Source: Parcubacteria group bacterium Gr01-1014_56 (GTDB lineage: Bacteria; Patescibacteriota; Minisyncoccia; Phycocordibacterales; SBAW01). From it: a DNA stretch of 33,748 nt. The notes below the pieces were generated by a model, which had not been told where the DNA came from, ran no database searches, and saw only the letters and a list, made by a program, of their open reading frames with translations. Shown in pieces: positions 8,032 to 14,518 of the stretch. Each line of letters starts with the position of its first letter. Within the stretch, counting starts at the first letter, position 1. The stretch spans positions 1-33,748 of the forward strand of contig VMFK01000005.1 in NCBI GenBank assembly GCA_007375995.1. The letters run 5' to 3'. Both the position numbers and the translations under genes were made by a program.

Positions 8032-8490
8032 TTAAGGGGTCAGTTTTTTTATATTCGAAATATACCTGACCTCGTTTGACAATATTTCTCCATTCTTAAA
8101 ATCTTCAGCAATTTTTTGTGGGAGGATTCGAATAGTATCCGTTATATCAGCCCAGCATATATCAAATAGTTCATGTGCGTGAGATCTCGTAAGTTTTTCA
8201 AAGTCTATATACTCCTTGGCATTAATTACCTCAAAGAAAAATTCAACTGGTTGAACATTTCCCTTATCAATAAAGGTATTTATGTAGAGCAGCTTCCCTA
8301 TCTTAGGTTCAATTCCAAGTTCTTCAAGAATCTCTCTACGCAAACATTCTTTTACATCTTCCCCGGAGTTCAGATGGCCTCCAGGCAAAGCGTAATAATC
8401 TGCCTCCCTTGTGTGTTTTACGACTAACAATTTACCGTCATTAAGAATGACTCCCCTGCACCGTATAATAAATTTTTCGTGAGCGTTCAT
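8032..8490 (-). CDS. Nudix hydrolase
   Basis: A 152-residue protein with a full Nudix box from G38 (PGGHLNSGE, E44) to R52, E53, E56, E57, G59. The N-terminal RCRGVILNDGKLLVVKH and the middle VQPVEFFFEV are typical. The substrate is unknown; it lacks the W117/D119/D120 set of the other Nudix protein in this window. It is separated by 3 bases from the ASCH gene upstream and shares its transcript. Confidence 0.87.
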   Translation of the reverse strand: MNAHEKFIIRCRGVILNDGKLLVVKHTREADYYALPGGHLNSGEDVKECLRREILEELGIEPKIGKLLYINTFIDKGNVQPVEFFFEVINAKEYIDFEKLTRSHAHELFDICWADITDTIRILPQKIAEDFKNGEILSNEVRYISNIKKLTP

Positions 8491-8493
8491 AAT

Positions 8494-8835
8494 TTATTCT
8501 AACTCAAAACCAAGCAACCCAAATTGTGGAATTTCTTTATCATAATTAGGATAAGAGGCATATATTTTCTTCATTTCTTCAACCGACTCAATGCGCGGCA
8601 TTATTTTTTTGAAAGGAATTTCTGCAAGCATTGCGTCAATACTAGGCCAGTAGTATTTCTTCAAGACTTTTTTTGTAAATGTATCATCACCACAAACAAA
8701 CTCTAGATTATCCCCTTCTGTAATAATCTGATATTTCGATTTTGCAGCCCGAGTCTCAATAACCTTCAGTCCACTTCGCACATCCTCAAACCCCTCTCTG
8801 TCTACTTCCCTAAACTCCAATACGCGGGCTTTCAT
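8494..8835 (-). CDS. ASCH-domain protein
   Basis: A 113-residue single-domain protein with the ASCH layout: FEDVRSGLKVIETRAAKSKYQ (the GxKxxExR-like region), GDNLEFVCGDDTFTKKVLKKYYW, and the ending GLLGFELE. ASCH proteins bind RNA or modified nucleosides, and some are N4-acetylcytidine amidohydrolases; the role here is open. Its start overlaps the upstream hydrolase stop by 4 bases (ATGA), so translation is coupled. The Nudix neighbour fits a nucleotide or RNA maintenance role. Confidence 0.75.
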   Translation of the reverse strand: MKARVLEFREVDREGFEDVRSGLKVIETRAAKSKYQIITEGDNLEFVCGDDTFTKKVLKKYYWPSIDAMLAEIPFKKIMPRIESVEEMKKIYASYPNYDKEIPQFGLLGFELE

Positions 8836-9563
8836 TTACTATACTTTCGAACAAACGAATAGGTCTCATTAAATAATTCTTTCTCTGTATCTCCTTCGTC
8901 AAAGGTATGATACGCACTCTTAATTACACTGAATTCTTTTGGTACCTCAGCATATTTGTAATACTCCTTCCCAGTTTTTATTAAATGACCTTTACCTGCA
9001 ACAATTACTTTGAAAGGTTTGGTGATTTTTTTGACTGCGTCTTTTGGTCTAGGAAAGTTCATCCATTCGTTATACATTTCTTTACTCATCACATGTTGTA
9101 CTCCCCAGGTAGCGAGATACGCATTAATTCTTTTCTCATATACCAAGTCTGTGCGGTTTCTTCCTTTTAGACTATAAGTACCATCCCAGAGAATTACCCC
9201 GTCTATTACTGACGAATCTGACAGCAAAATAGTTATTCCTCCTAAACTATGCCCAACAACAAAAATCTTTTTATATTTTTTTCTAAAATACTTGATGACT
9301 ATATTGAGATCTTGCGCGTGGGTAGAGATACTGCAATCTTGTAGCATTCTTGCATGTAGAGCGTCCGTATAGAGATCAAAGCGGAATGAAGCAATACCTT
9401 TTTTCTCAAAAAATCTCGCGCCATTGTAGAAAATATGTTCATTAGAATGCCCCGTAAGACCATGTACAAATATCACAAGAGTTGAGCTTGGTTTCTTAGG
9501 CAATTCTAGAGTCCCATATATCAAATGCTTGTCCGGCGTTTTTATCTTTAAAAATTTTTCCAT
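8832..9563 (-). CDS. Alpha/beta hydrolase (serine esterase-like)
   Basis: A 243-residue protein with LVIFVHGLTGHSNEH (oxyanion region), VVGHSLGG with nucleophile Ser at residue 106, and a catalytic His in KSAYHTFDEGD near the end. The layout matches cytoplasmic acyl-esterases and peptidase-like hydrolases, but the substrate is unknown. It is the first gene of the hydrolase-ASCH-Nudix group (overlap ATGA, then a gap of 3). A minus-strand promoter with TAGACA, 17 bases and TAGAGT lies upstream. Confidence 0.83.
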   Translation of the reverse strand: MEKFLKIKTPDKHLIYGTLELPKKPSSTLVIFVHGLTGHSNEHIFYNGARFFEKKGIASFRFDLYTDALHARMLQDCSISTHAQDLNIVIKYFRKKYKKIFVVGHSLGGITILLSDSSVIDGVILWDGTYSLKGRNRTDLVYEKRINAYLATWGVQHVMSKEMYNEWMNFPRPKDAVKKITKPFKVIVAGKGHLIKTGKEYYKYAEVPKEFSVIKSAYHTFDEGDTEKELFNETYSFVRKYSK

Positions 9564-9569
9564 ATCTGC

Positions 9570-9598
9570 ACTCTATAATTAACTCCCCTCCTTGTCTA
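9570..9598 (-). promoter_or_regulatory. Possible promoter with TAGACA -35 box
   Basis: On the minus strand, TAGACA (9593-9598) and TAGAGT (9570-9575) with 17 bases between. The TATAGACAA block is shared with the two 61-bp repeats. AAGGAGGGG lies within the spacer, too far from the ATG to be a ribosome-binding site. Confidence 0.4.
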
Positions 9599-9605
9599 TA
9601 TAACC

Positions 9606-9628
9606 CCAGCAAGGTCGAACCTTGCTGG
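9606..9628. repeat. Palindrome of the AAGGTCGAACCTT family
   Basis: Arms CCAGCAAGG and CCTTGCTGG with loop TCGAA. It lies between two divergent genes, so it cannot end either transcript. It fits an interspersed palindromic repeat or a regulator site. Confidence 0.55.
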
Positions 9629-9714
9629 AATCACAATTTTTAACATATTTGGTGTGTGTTAGCGTATATACAGACGGCACAAAATTCACTCAAAACAAAC
9701 TGAGGAGGAAAACT

Positions 9715-9990
9715 ATGTCAGATACTACAATGGGCAGTGCTTTTACTGCCGTGTTAGACGACAGCGATAAAAGCAAAGGAAATCTCTCATATGAGCTACA
9801 TGGAGTGTTGAGGGTAATTCCCTTGATAGCCAAACATCTCGACAATCGAGTAAAGCTGATCGTCTCAATCGAAGCCGTATGCAAACGTTTCCAAATAGGT
9901 TTGGAAAGCGGGCTAACCGGCACTTTGGCCGCCAAGGCAATAAACGCACTCAACGAAGCAGAGGCACAGCGATGGGCTGAATCCCAGTGA
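9715..9990 (+). CDS. Hypothetical 91-residue protein with strong Shine-Dalgarno
   Basis: Start chosen at the ATG at 9715 (MSDTTMGSAF) because GAGGAGG stands at 9702-9708; a longer frame to 9622 would include the promoter region. The protein is soluble and mostly helical, with a Leu/Ile/Val-rich middle (ELHGVLRVIPLIAKHL). No family is recognised. It is a single-gene unit with its own terminator hairpins (10005-10053). A weak promoter candidate is TTAACA (9640) and TATATA (9665) with 19 bases between. Confidence 0.6.
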   Translation: MSDTTMGSAFTAVLDDSDKSKGNLSYELHGVLRVIPLIAKHLDNRVKLIVSIEAVCKRFQIGLESGLTGTLAAKAINALNEAEAQRWAESQ

Positions 9991-10004
9991 AATACTTTTA
10001 AACA

Positions 10005-10053
10005 GGCTCTATTTCGAGAGCCGGGCGCACCAAGGGTCAGACCCTTGGTGCGC
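10005..10053 (+). terminator. Double hairpin ending the 91-residue gene
   Basis: The first stem is GGCTCT/AGAGCC with loop ATTTCG (10005-10022). The second is a perfect 13-bp stem, GCGCACCAAGGGT with its complement and loop CAG (10025-10053), followed by TACTTTGTTTG. It also insulates the infC promoter that follows at once. Confidence 0.75.
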
Positions 10054-10061
10054 TACTTTGT

Positions 10062-10090
10062 TTGTGTAGTAAGCAGATTTCTGGTATAGT
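10062..10090 (+). promoter_or_regulatory. infC promoter with extended -10
   Basis: TGGTATAGT (10082-10090) is an extended -10 box (TGn then TATAGT). A weak -35, TTGTGT (10062-10067), is 17 bases upstream. Transcription would start near 10097, only about 7 bases before the TTG at 10104. Confidence 0.5.
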
Positions 10091-10103
10091 GTTCAAAACC
10101 ACT

Positions 10104-10625
10104 TTGGACCACACTCGAATCAACCATCAGATCCGCGCGGCAGAGGTGCGCGTCATAGGCCCCGAGGGCGAAAACTTCGGTTTACTTGCCCTCTCTGAGG
10201 CGCTCCATCGTGCTGAAGAGGCCGGCTTAGACCTTATAGAGATCTCCCCCAACGCGGTGCCCCCGGTTGCAAAAATCATGGAATATGGTAAATTCCAATA
10301 CGAACAGTCGAAAAAGCGCAAGGATATAAAGGCCAAATCGCATACGACTGAAACCAAGGGGGTCCAGGTCAAAATTGGCACTGGCGAACACGACCTCAAC
10401 TTGAAGGCCAAAAGAGCAGCCGAGTGGCTCTCGGAGGGTCATCGGGTGCGGGTCGACCTGTTTTTGTGGGGTCGCTACAAATACATGGAATTCAATTTCC
10501 TGAAGGGCCGCCTAGAGCAGTTTCTTAAAATGATACCGCATGAGTACAAGCTGGCTGAACCGATAGGCAAAAGCCCAAAAGGCCTCTCAACGACGATCGA
10601 GCGAGTAAGCAAAAAAATAAACTAG
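10104..10625 (+). CDS. infC: Translation initiation factor IF-3
   Basis: About 173 residues. The N-terminal domain has RINHQIRAAEVRVIGPEGENFGLL, the linker has PVAKIMEYGKFQYEQSKK, and the C-terminal domain has KGVQVKIGTGEHDLNLKAKRA and GHRVRVDLFLWGR. IF3 binds the 30S subunit and checks the start codon and initiator tRNA. No ATG precedes RINHQIR. In-frame candidates are TTG at 10062, GTG at 10089 and TTG at 10104; the first two lie in or before the promoter, so I prefer 10104. Non-ATG starts on infC are known for self-regulation in other bacteria. It heads the infC-rpmI-rplT operon. Confidence 0.88.
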   Translation: MDHTRINHQIRAAEVRVIGPEGENFGLLALSEALHRAEEAGLDLIEISPNAVPPVAKIMEYGKFQYEQSKKRKDIKAKSHTTETKGVQVKIGTGEHDLNLKAKRAAEWLSEGHRVRVDLFLWGRYKYMEFNFLKGRLEQFLKMIPHEYKLAEPIGKSPKGLSTTIERVSKKIN

Positions 10626-10629
10626 CAAC

Positions 10630-10830
10630 ATGAAAACGAACAAAGCATTTACAAAAAGACTCAAAATCACCCGTACGGGGAAGATTATTGCGCGCAAACC
10701 TGGGAAGAATCATTTTAATGCCAAGGAGAGCCGCTCAACACAGATGGCTGGTAACCGCTCACAGCAACTAACCTTGACCCCAAAGGTCTCGCAGCGCTAC
10801 ATCGGTACTGCATCTAAATCACGTAACTAA
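10630..10830 (+). CDS. rpmI: 50S ribosomal protein L35
   Basis: A 66-residue basic protein: MKTNKAFTKRLKITRTGKII and GKNHFNAKESRSTQ are L35 sequence (normally KTHKGAAKRFKVTGTGK and RRHLLTKKS-like). It is a structural protein of the 50S subunit. It starts 4 bases after infC and is followed 19 bases later by rplT, the usual order. Confidence 0.9.
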   Translation: MKTNKAFTKRLKITRTGKIIARKPGKNHFNAKESRSTQMAGNRSQQLTLTPKVSQRYIGTASKSRN

Positions 10831-10849
10831 ACAAGAGTAATAAAACTGT

Positions 10850-11203
10850 ATGGCACGCGTCAAAGGAGGCAAAACATCAAATAAGCGCCGCAAGAATATC
10901 TTGGCGATGACCAAGGGCTACCGCTTTGGCCGCTCGACCAAAAAGCGCCAGGCGCGCGAGGCGATATTCCACGCAGGTAAGTACGCGTTTGCACACCGCC
11001 GCGACAAGAAGAACGATTTTAAACGTTTGTGGAATGTCCGCATCAACGGCGGGCTTGATACAATGGGTGGCTCTCTCTCCTACAGCAAGCTTAAGGGTGC
11101 CCTAAATAAAAAAGGTATTTTGTTAAACCGCAAAATGCTCGCTACGTTAGCAGAGCAAAATCCTGAGAGTTTCGCGAGGATAATTTCCAAGGTTCGACCT
11201 TAA
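10850..11203 (+). CDS. rplT: 50S ribosomal protein L20
   Basis: A 117-residue protein of normal length. MARVKGGKTSNKRRKNILAM and RQAREAIFHAGKYAFAHRR are L20 signature; it is an assembly protein of the 50S subunit and in many bacteria represses its own operon. The last codons (KVRP and TAA) are written in a palindromic repeat, so the stop codon falls inside it. Confidence 0.93.
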   Translation: MARVKGGKTSNKRRKNILAMTKGYRFGRSTKKRQAREAIFHAGKYAFAHRRDKKNDFKRLWNVRINGGLDTMGGSLSYSKLKGALNKKGILLNRKMLATLAEQNPESFARIISKVRP

Positions 11204-11230
11204 TATCAGGGCTCTCCAAGGTCGAACCTT
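11187..11230. repeat. Inverted repeat between convergent genes, carrying the rplT stop
   Basis: AAGGTTCGACCTT (11189-11201) and its exact reverse complement AAGGTCGAACCTT (11218-11230) are 16 bases apart. The rplT stop TAA begins in the last base of the first arm. It could form a 13-bp stem in either transcript, but no clear T-run follows, so a terminator role is not certain. Confidence 0.6.
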
Positions 11231-11234
11231 TAGC

Positions 11235-11837
11235 TCATGCCTGGTCGGTTGGGTCGAAGTGGAACGACGCGCGGTTTATTTTGTCTTTGTTGATGAGTTC
11301 AATAACCCGCTCCACGAGTGCTTTTGGGTCGGTATCAAATACGATCCGGTCGTTAGGGCGGTGAGCGTTTTCAACTATATTTTTTATCACTTCGTCGGTC
11401 TCCCAGCCTGCCTCCAAAATACCGATCGGCTTCCTGTCCTCAAAGGCAATAGTAAACTCGTGTATTGTCCCGATGCGTCCGCAGCCAAAAAACACCGCGT
11501 CTGACGCTCTCGTGAGTATGAGGTCGCGGCCCGGGTAGCCAAAGCCAGTATAAATAATCACATCCATGTATTCGATCGGGAGGTTGTAGCTCTCGACGTG
11601 CTCCTTCTCTGTCGATGCGGGAGAAAAGCCAAGTGAGAAGCCCCCCGCCTCTTTAGCGCCCATCGCCGACCACAGCGGGAAACCTGTCGTAGCACCGGTA
11701 ACGATAATCGCACCGTGCTTGGCGATCTCACGGCCAAGCGCTACCCCCTTGTCGTATGCATCAATACCGCAATGGCCAGTTTCGGCCGCGCCAGAGACAC
11801 ACAATTTTACCTGCAAGTGAGCGTGCTTTGGGTCCAT
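11235..11837 (-). CDS. LOG/SLOG-family nucleotide-binding protein
   Basis: A 200-residue Rossmann-like protein. KLCVSGAAETGHCG starts the fold, KHGAIIVTGATTGFPLWSAMGAKEAGG is the nucleotide-binding region, and FFGCGRIGTIHEFTIAFEDRKPIGIL stands where LOG proteins have PGGxGTxxE. LOG/TIGR00725-type proteins include cytokinin-riboside 5'-monophosphate phosphoribohydrolases and uncharacterised nucleotide-binding proteins. GCGRIGTIHE departs from PGGxGTxxE in its first two residues, so I do not assign an enzyme activity. Confidence 0.72.
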   Translation of the reverse strand: MDPKHAHLQVKLCVSGAAETGHCGIDAYDKGVALGREIAKHGAIIVTGATTGFPLWSAMGAKEAGGFSLGFSPASTEKEHVESYNLPIEYMDVIIYTGFGYPGRDLILTRASDAVFFGCGRIGTIHEFTIAFEDRKPIGILEAGWETDEVIKNIVENAHRPNDRIVFDTDPKALVERVIELINKDKINRASFHFDPTDQA

Positions 11838-11856
11838 AGCGTAACTCTATTGTAAC

Positions 11857-13224
11857 TTAGAAATCGATCTGTACTTTCTCCCCCGTCTCAGGCGCTGTCG
11901 CTTTAACGCCAAGATAGTCGCGGATGCGCTGCACCAAAAAACTTGCCGAGGAGGGCTCTCCCATCACAACAAACACTTGGCTTAATGAGGGAGTAGTTTT
12001 GTTTACAAATTCAAGCAGCTGCTCGCCGTCCATATGCGCCGAGTAGCCATATATAGCCTCAACTGTGCATTTAACAGGGGTTTTCTCTCCCATCAAAAAT
12101 ACGTTTTTTTCTCCCTCAATAAGACGCCGCCCAAGGCTCCCCGCAGACTGGTATCCAACAATGAGCAAAGTCGATTTTGCATCCGGGAGTATATATTTTT
12201 GATATCCGTGCACGCGACCGCCGTTGCTCATACCACTACCTGCGATCACAATTTTAGGGCCGGGGAGCCCTGCTACTCTTTTTGACTCCTCTATTGTTTC
12301 TACAAACGTAAGTTCAGGGAATTCAAAAATATTTTCTCCGCCCTCAATGCGCGCTTGTATGTCGCTCGAGAAATACGACGGGTGAGCAAGAAAAGCGGCA
12401 GTTATTTTACTTGCAAGTGGTGAGTCGATATATACCGGCACCGAAGGCACTCTTTTTTCTACCATCAGCGTACGGATCTCAAACAAGAGGTCTTGCGTTC
12501 GCTCGGTTGAGAACGCTGGGATAAGCAACGTGCCTCCGCGCGTTACTGAGTTTTCGATAGTGTCTTCGAGTAGTTGCCGCCTGTCTTCGTCCTTGCCGCG
12601 CACCCGGTCGCCGTAGACGCTTTCCATCACCAAATACTGCGCGCCCTCAAGTACCTCGGCGTGCGGAAGCAAGGGTGAGTTTCCTCCACCAAGGTCGCCG
12701 GTAAAAACAAGGTTTTTCCCTCCGCGTTCAAACCGCACGAGTGCAGAGCCCAAGATGTGGCCCGAGTTTATAAACTCCGCAGTGCAATCACTGGGTAAGT
12801 CGACTTTTTGGTGATACCCTACTCCCTCCCACAACTCCATCGCACGCGCGATGTCGTGTTCGTCGTACAGCATCTCGTGGTTATGTTTGCGCGCATCGTG
12901 CGCGAGGAGCTCTTGACTGTCTAAGAGAAGTGGCTCCGCCAAAGCGCGAGTCGCCTCGGTTGAAATAATCCGGCCCTTAAAGCCGTCTTTTACCAGCTTG
13001 GGTATTTTGCCGATATGGTCTATGTGTGCGTGCGTGACAAAAAGAAACGGGATACTCCCCGGCTCGTAGGGAAAGGGCCCCCAGTTTATCTCCTCAGCGT
13101 TATGTCTGCCTTGTGAGAGACCGCAATCGATAAGAATCTTCGTATCCCCTATGTCGACTAAAAAATTAGAGCCAGTGACTGTGCCGGCACCGCCGTAAAA
13201 ATATATGGTAGAAGTCTGCGACAT
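11857..13224 (-). CDS. Beta-CASP metallo-beta-lactamase ribonuclease
   Basis: 455 residues from the ATG at 13224 (MSQTSTIYFYGGAGTVTGSNFLV). The metal motif HAHIDH is at residues 65-70. Further motifs are SGHILGSALVRFE, FTGDLGG, ESVYGDR, IPAFSTERTQDLLFEI, GSGMSNGGRVHGY and YSAHMDGEQL (the beta-CASP His). This is the layout of CPSF73/YSH1-like and archaeal aCPSF-type RNA nucleases. It is likely an RNA processing or decay enzyme in the cytoplasm. It lies 4 bases after the membrane protein gene, so the two are likely co-transcribed. Confidence 0.88.
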   Translation of the reverse strand: MSQTSTIYFYGGAGTVTGSNFLVDIGDTKILIDCGLSQGRHNAEEINWGPFPYEPGSIPFLFVTHAHIDHIGKIPKLVKDGFKGRIISTEATRALAEPLLLDSQELLAHDARKHNHEMLYDEHDIARAMELWEGVGYHQKVDLPSDCTAEFINSGHILGSALVRFERGGKNLVFTGDLGGGNSPLLPHAEVLEGAQYLVMESVYGDRVRGKDEDRRQLLEDTIENSVTRGGTLLIPAFSTERTQDLLFEIRTLMVEKRVPSVPVYIDSPLASKITAAFLAHPSYFSSDIQARIEGGENIFEFPELTFVETIEESKRVAGLPGPKIVIAGSGMSNGGRVHGYQKYILPDAKSTLLIVGYQSAGSLGRRLIEGEKNVFLMGEKTPVKCTVEAIYGYSAHMDGEQLLEFVNKTTPSLSQVFVVMGEPSSASFLVQRIRDYLGVKATAPETGEKVQIDF

Positions 13225-13228
13225 GTGT

Positions 13229-13612
13229 TTATGATTTTTTGCTTCGACTCGCAAACCAATATACTCCAAATGCAACGAAAGCCCCAAAAAGATCATCGCC
13301 CAGGTCCTTTAGTGTATCAAACCAATAGCCGTCCTCACCCTCCGTAAGCCCGCTCACATACTCAAACAGCTCCCAGACTGAGCCCACTGCAATAGCAAGC
13401 AAAAGTACACACACAAACGTTCGACGAAATGAGAATTGTCTGCGAGTAGCGAGCGCGAGACCCCAAAAACCGATCGTGAGGCCTCCGACCATATGGATCG
13501 GTATATCAAACCACGGGTAGTACCAAAAATAAAATCTATCAAGTCCAACCCAATATAAAAATGCAGTGAGCAAAGCGCTCAGGACAGTGAGTATATTAAA
13601 AATAATTGACAT
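13229..13612 (-). CDS. YjdF/DUF2238-like membrane protein
   Basis: A 127-residue protein with four hydrophobic segments at about residues 4-20, 32-55, 65-85 and 105-122. The pattern FDIPIHMVGGLTIG, WELFEY and DTLKDLGDDLFGA resembles YjdF-type integral membrane proteins with conserved acidic and His residues near the membrane. Its function is unknown. The gene at 26814-27212 is a likely distant relative (DPWSIVHLLTGLLLG, YEGFE). Confidence 0.65.
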   Translation of the reverse strand: MSIIFNILTVLSALLTAFLYWVGLDRFYFWYYPWFDIPIHMVGGLTIGFWGLALATRRQFSFRRTFVCVLLLAIAVGSVWELFEYVSGLTEGEDGYWFDTLKDLGDDLFGAFVAFGVYWFASRSKKS

Positions 13613-13627
13613 GTAAGTTCAGATACA

Positions 13628-13788
13628 CAAAATCCCGCCCATGGCTCATGAACCAGTGCGGGGTCCTGTAGCGGACTTCGAAAGCAAGTGTCTACCTTTA
13701 GCAACGTGGGTGCTCTATGGCAGTACCAAGATACTACACACCTCGAGCTCCCTGTAGATTCACTTAAGGACATTTGCCTTCGCCGTCC
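13628..13788 (-). ncRNA. Candidate rod-shaped structured RNA, possibly 6S-like
   Basis: The minus strand from 13788 to 13673 folds into one long interrupted hairpin. Paired blocks, from outside in: GGAC/GTCC; CGAAGGC/GCTTTCG; AAGTG/CACTT; TCTAC/GTAGA; an asymmetric internal loop (13743-13753 against 13696-13708); then GGTG/CACC and TGG/CCA under a short loop. A second hairpin (13634-13663, CCCGC..GCGGG) with ATTTTG after it is a terminator. An extended -10 (TGCTATACT) lies just upstream. Small size, rod shape and a central bubble fit 6S RNA, but the class is an inference. No protein is likely here. Confidence 0.5.
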
Positions 13789-13794
13789 TCTTTT

Positions 13795-13803
13795 AGTATA
13801 GCA
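13795..13803 (-). promoter_or_regulatory. Extended -10 promoter of the candidate RNA
   Basis: On the minus strand it reads TGCTATACT, an extended -10 box. No good -35 box is at the usual distance, which is common with extended -10 promoters. Transcription would begin at about 13788, exactly where the RNA stem starts. Confidence 0.5.
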
Positions 13804-13817
13804 CCGCCTAAAAAAAG

Positions 13818-13859
13818 CAAGGTACTGTGCGAACAGTGCAAGGTGCTGTGCGAACAGTA
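13818..13859 (-). terminator. Two tandem 21-bp hairpin repeats after ndk
   Basis: Units 13818-13838 and 13839-13859 differ at only two positions. Each holds CTGT and ACAG arms around GCGA. On the minus strand, the second hairpin reached is followed by ACCTTGC and seven Ts (13810-13816), so together they likely form the ndk terminator. Confidence 0.6.
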
Positions 13860-13869
13860 TAAAATACTT

Positions 13870-14454
13870 TTACTCATCTACCCCAAAACGCTTGTATTTA
13901 AAGACCGATTTCTTGCCAAACCAATGCCCTATCTCGTGCCTTGCTTCCTGAGCGGTTTCGCTGGCGTGCACCAAATTAAACACCGCTCTGCGCTCGGCAT
14001 TAGCGTTGACTGGAGAATCTGCTGAGAAATCTCCACGGATAGTACCCATGTCAGCCAAGTAGGGCATGGTCGGCCCCGTGATCTTGCGGACCATGTCAAC
14101 CGCATGTACTCCTTGCACTACTATTTTGACCATGGGAGCCGAGGACATAAAATCGAGGAGCCATCCGCGCACGGTCTTCCCTACTCGGTTGAGGTCGCTG
14201 GTGCCGAAATCTTTTTTGATGTCGTAGCCGTACTTTGCATAGGTCGCCATTGTTTTCTCTCCCAGGCGGCGTACCCATGCCTCGTCTTTAGGATAATGAC
14301 GATCCATCTCCTTGCGCGATGCGTGGAACATCTCAAGCGCGACGATTTTCATGTCGCGTTGTTCAAAGCGCTTAATGATCTCGCCGACAAGACCTTTGCG
14401 CACGCCGTCAGGCTTGATAAGGACAAAAGTCTTTTCCTCCTTCGGATTTAACAT
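13870..14454 (-). CDS. ndk: Nucleoside diphosphate kinase with internal insertion
   Basis: 194 residues; the common bacterial form is about 140. The N-terminus has TFVLIKPDGVRKGLVGEII, the active-site His is H163 in FNLVHASET, and GTIRGDFS (137-144) is conserved. The extra length comes mainly from a block at about residues 58-105 (KTMATYAKYGYDIKKDFGT..), placed after the MDRHYPKDE region, and a short C-terminal tail. It moves phosphate between NTPs and NDPs in the cytoplasm. It stands downstream of map in the spc-type gene run, with its own terminator. Confidence 0.9.
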   Translation of the reverse strand: MLNPKEEKTFVLIKPDGVRKGLVGEIIKRFEQRDMKIVALEMFHASRKEMDRHYPKDEAWVRRLGEKTMATYAKYGYDIKKDFGTSDLNRVGKTVRGWLLDFMSSAPMVKIVVQGVHAVDMVRKITGPTMPYLADMGTIRGDFSADSPVNANAERRAVFNLVHASETAQEARHEIGHWFGKKSVFKYKRFGVDE

Positions 14455-14518
14455 GCCCGCACTTTAGCGCAGGTAAGACATTTTTACAAGCTATCTCAAA
14501 GCGAGGACCTTTCTTAAT

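Noticed and set aside
11187..11230. tRNA-like T-arm from GGTTCGACC
   Set aside because: The match to the T-loop is only the repeat core; no acceptor stem or anticodon arm is near. No tRNA seen anywhere in the window.
13613..13817. Small protein genes in the interval between the membrane protein and ndk
   Set aside because: Short frames exist on both strands but none resembles a protein, and the long-range pairing and promoter/terminator pattern fit an RNA better.
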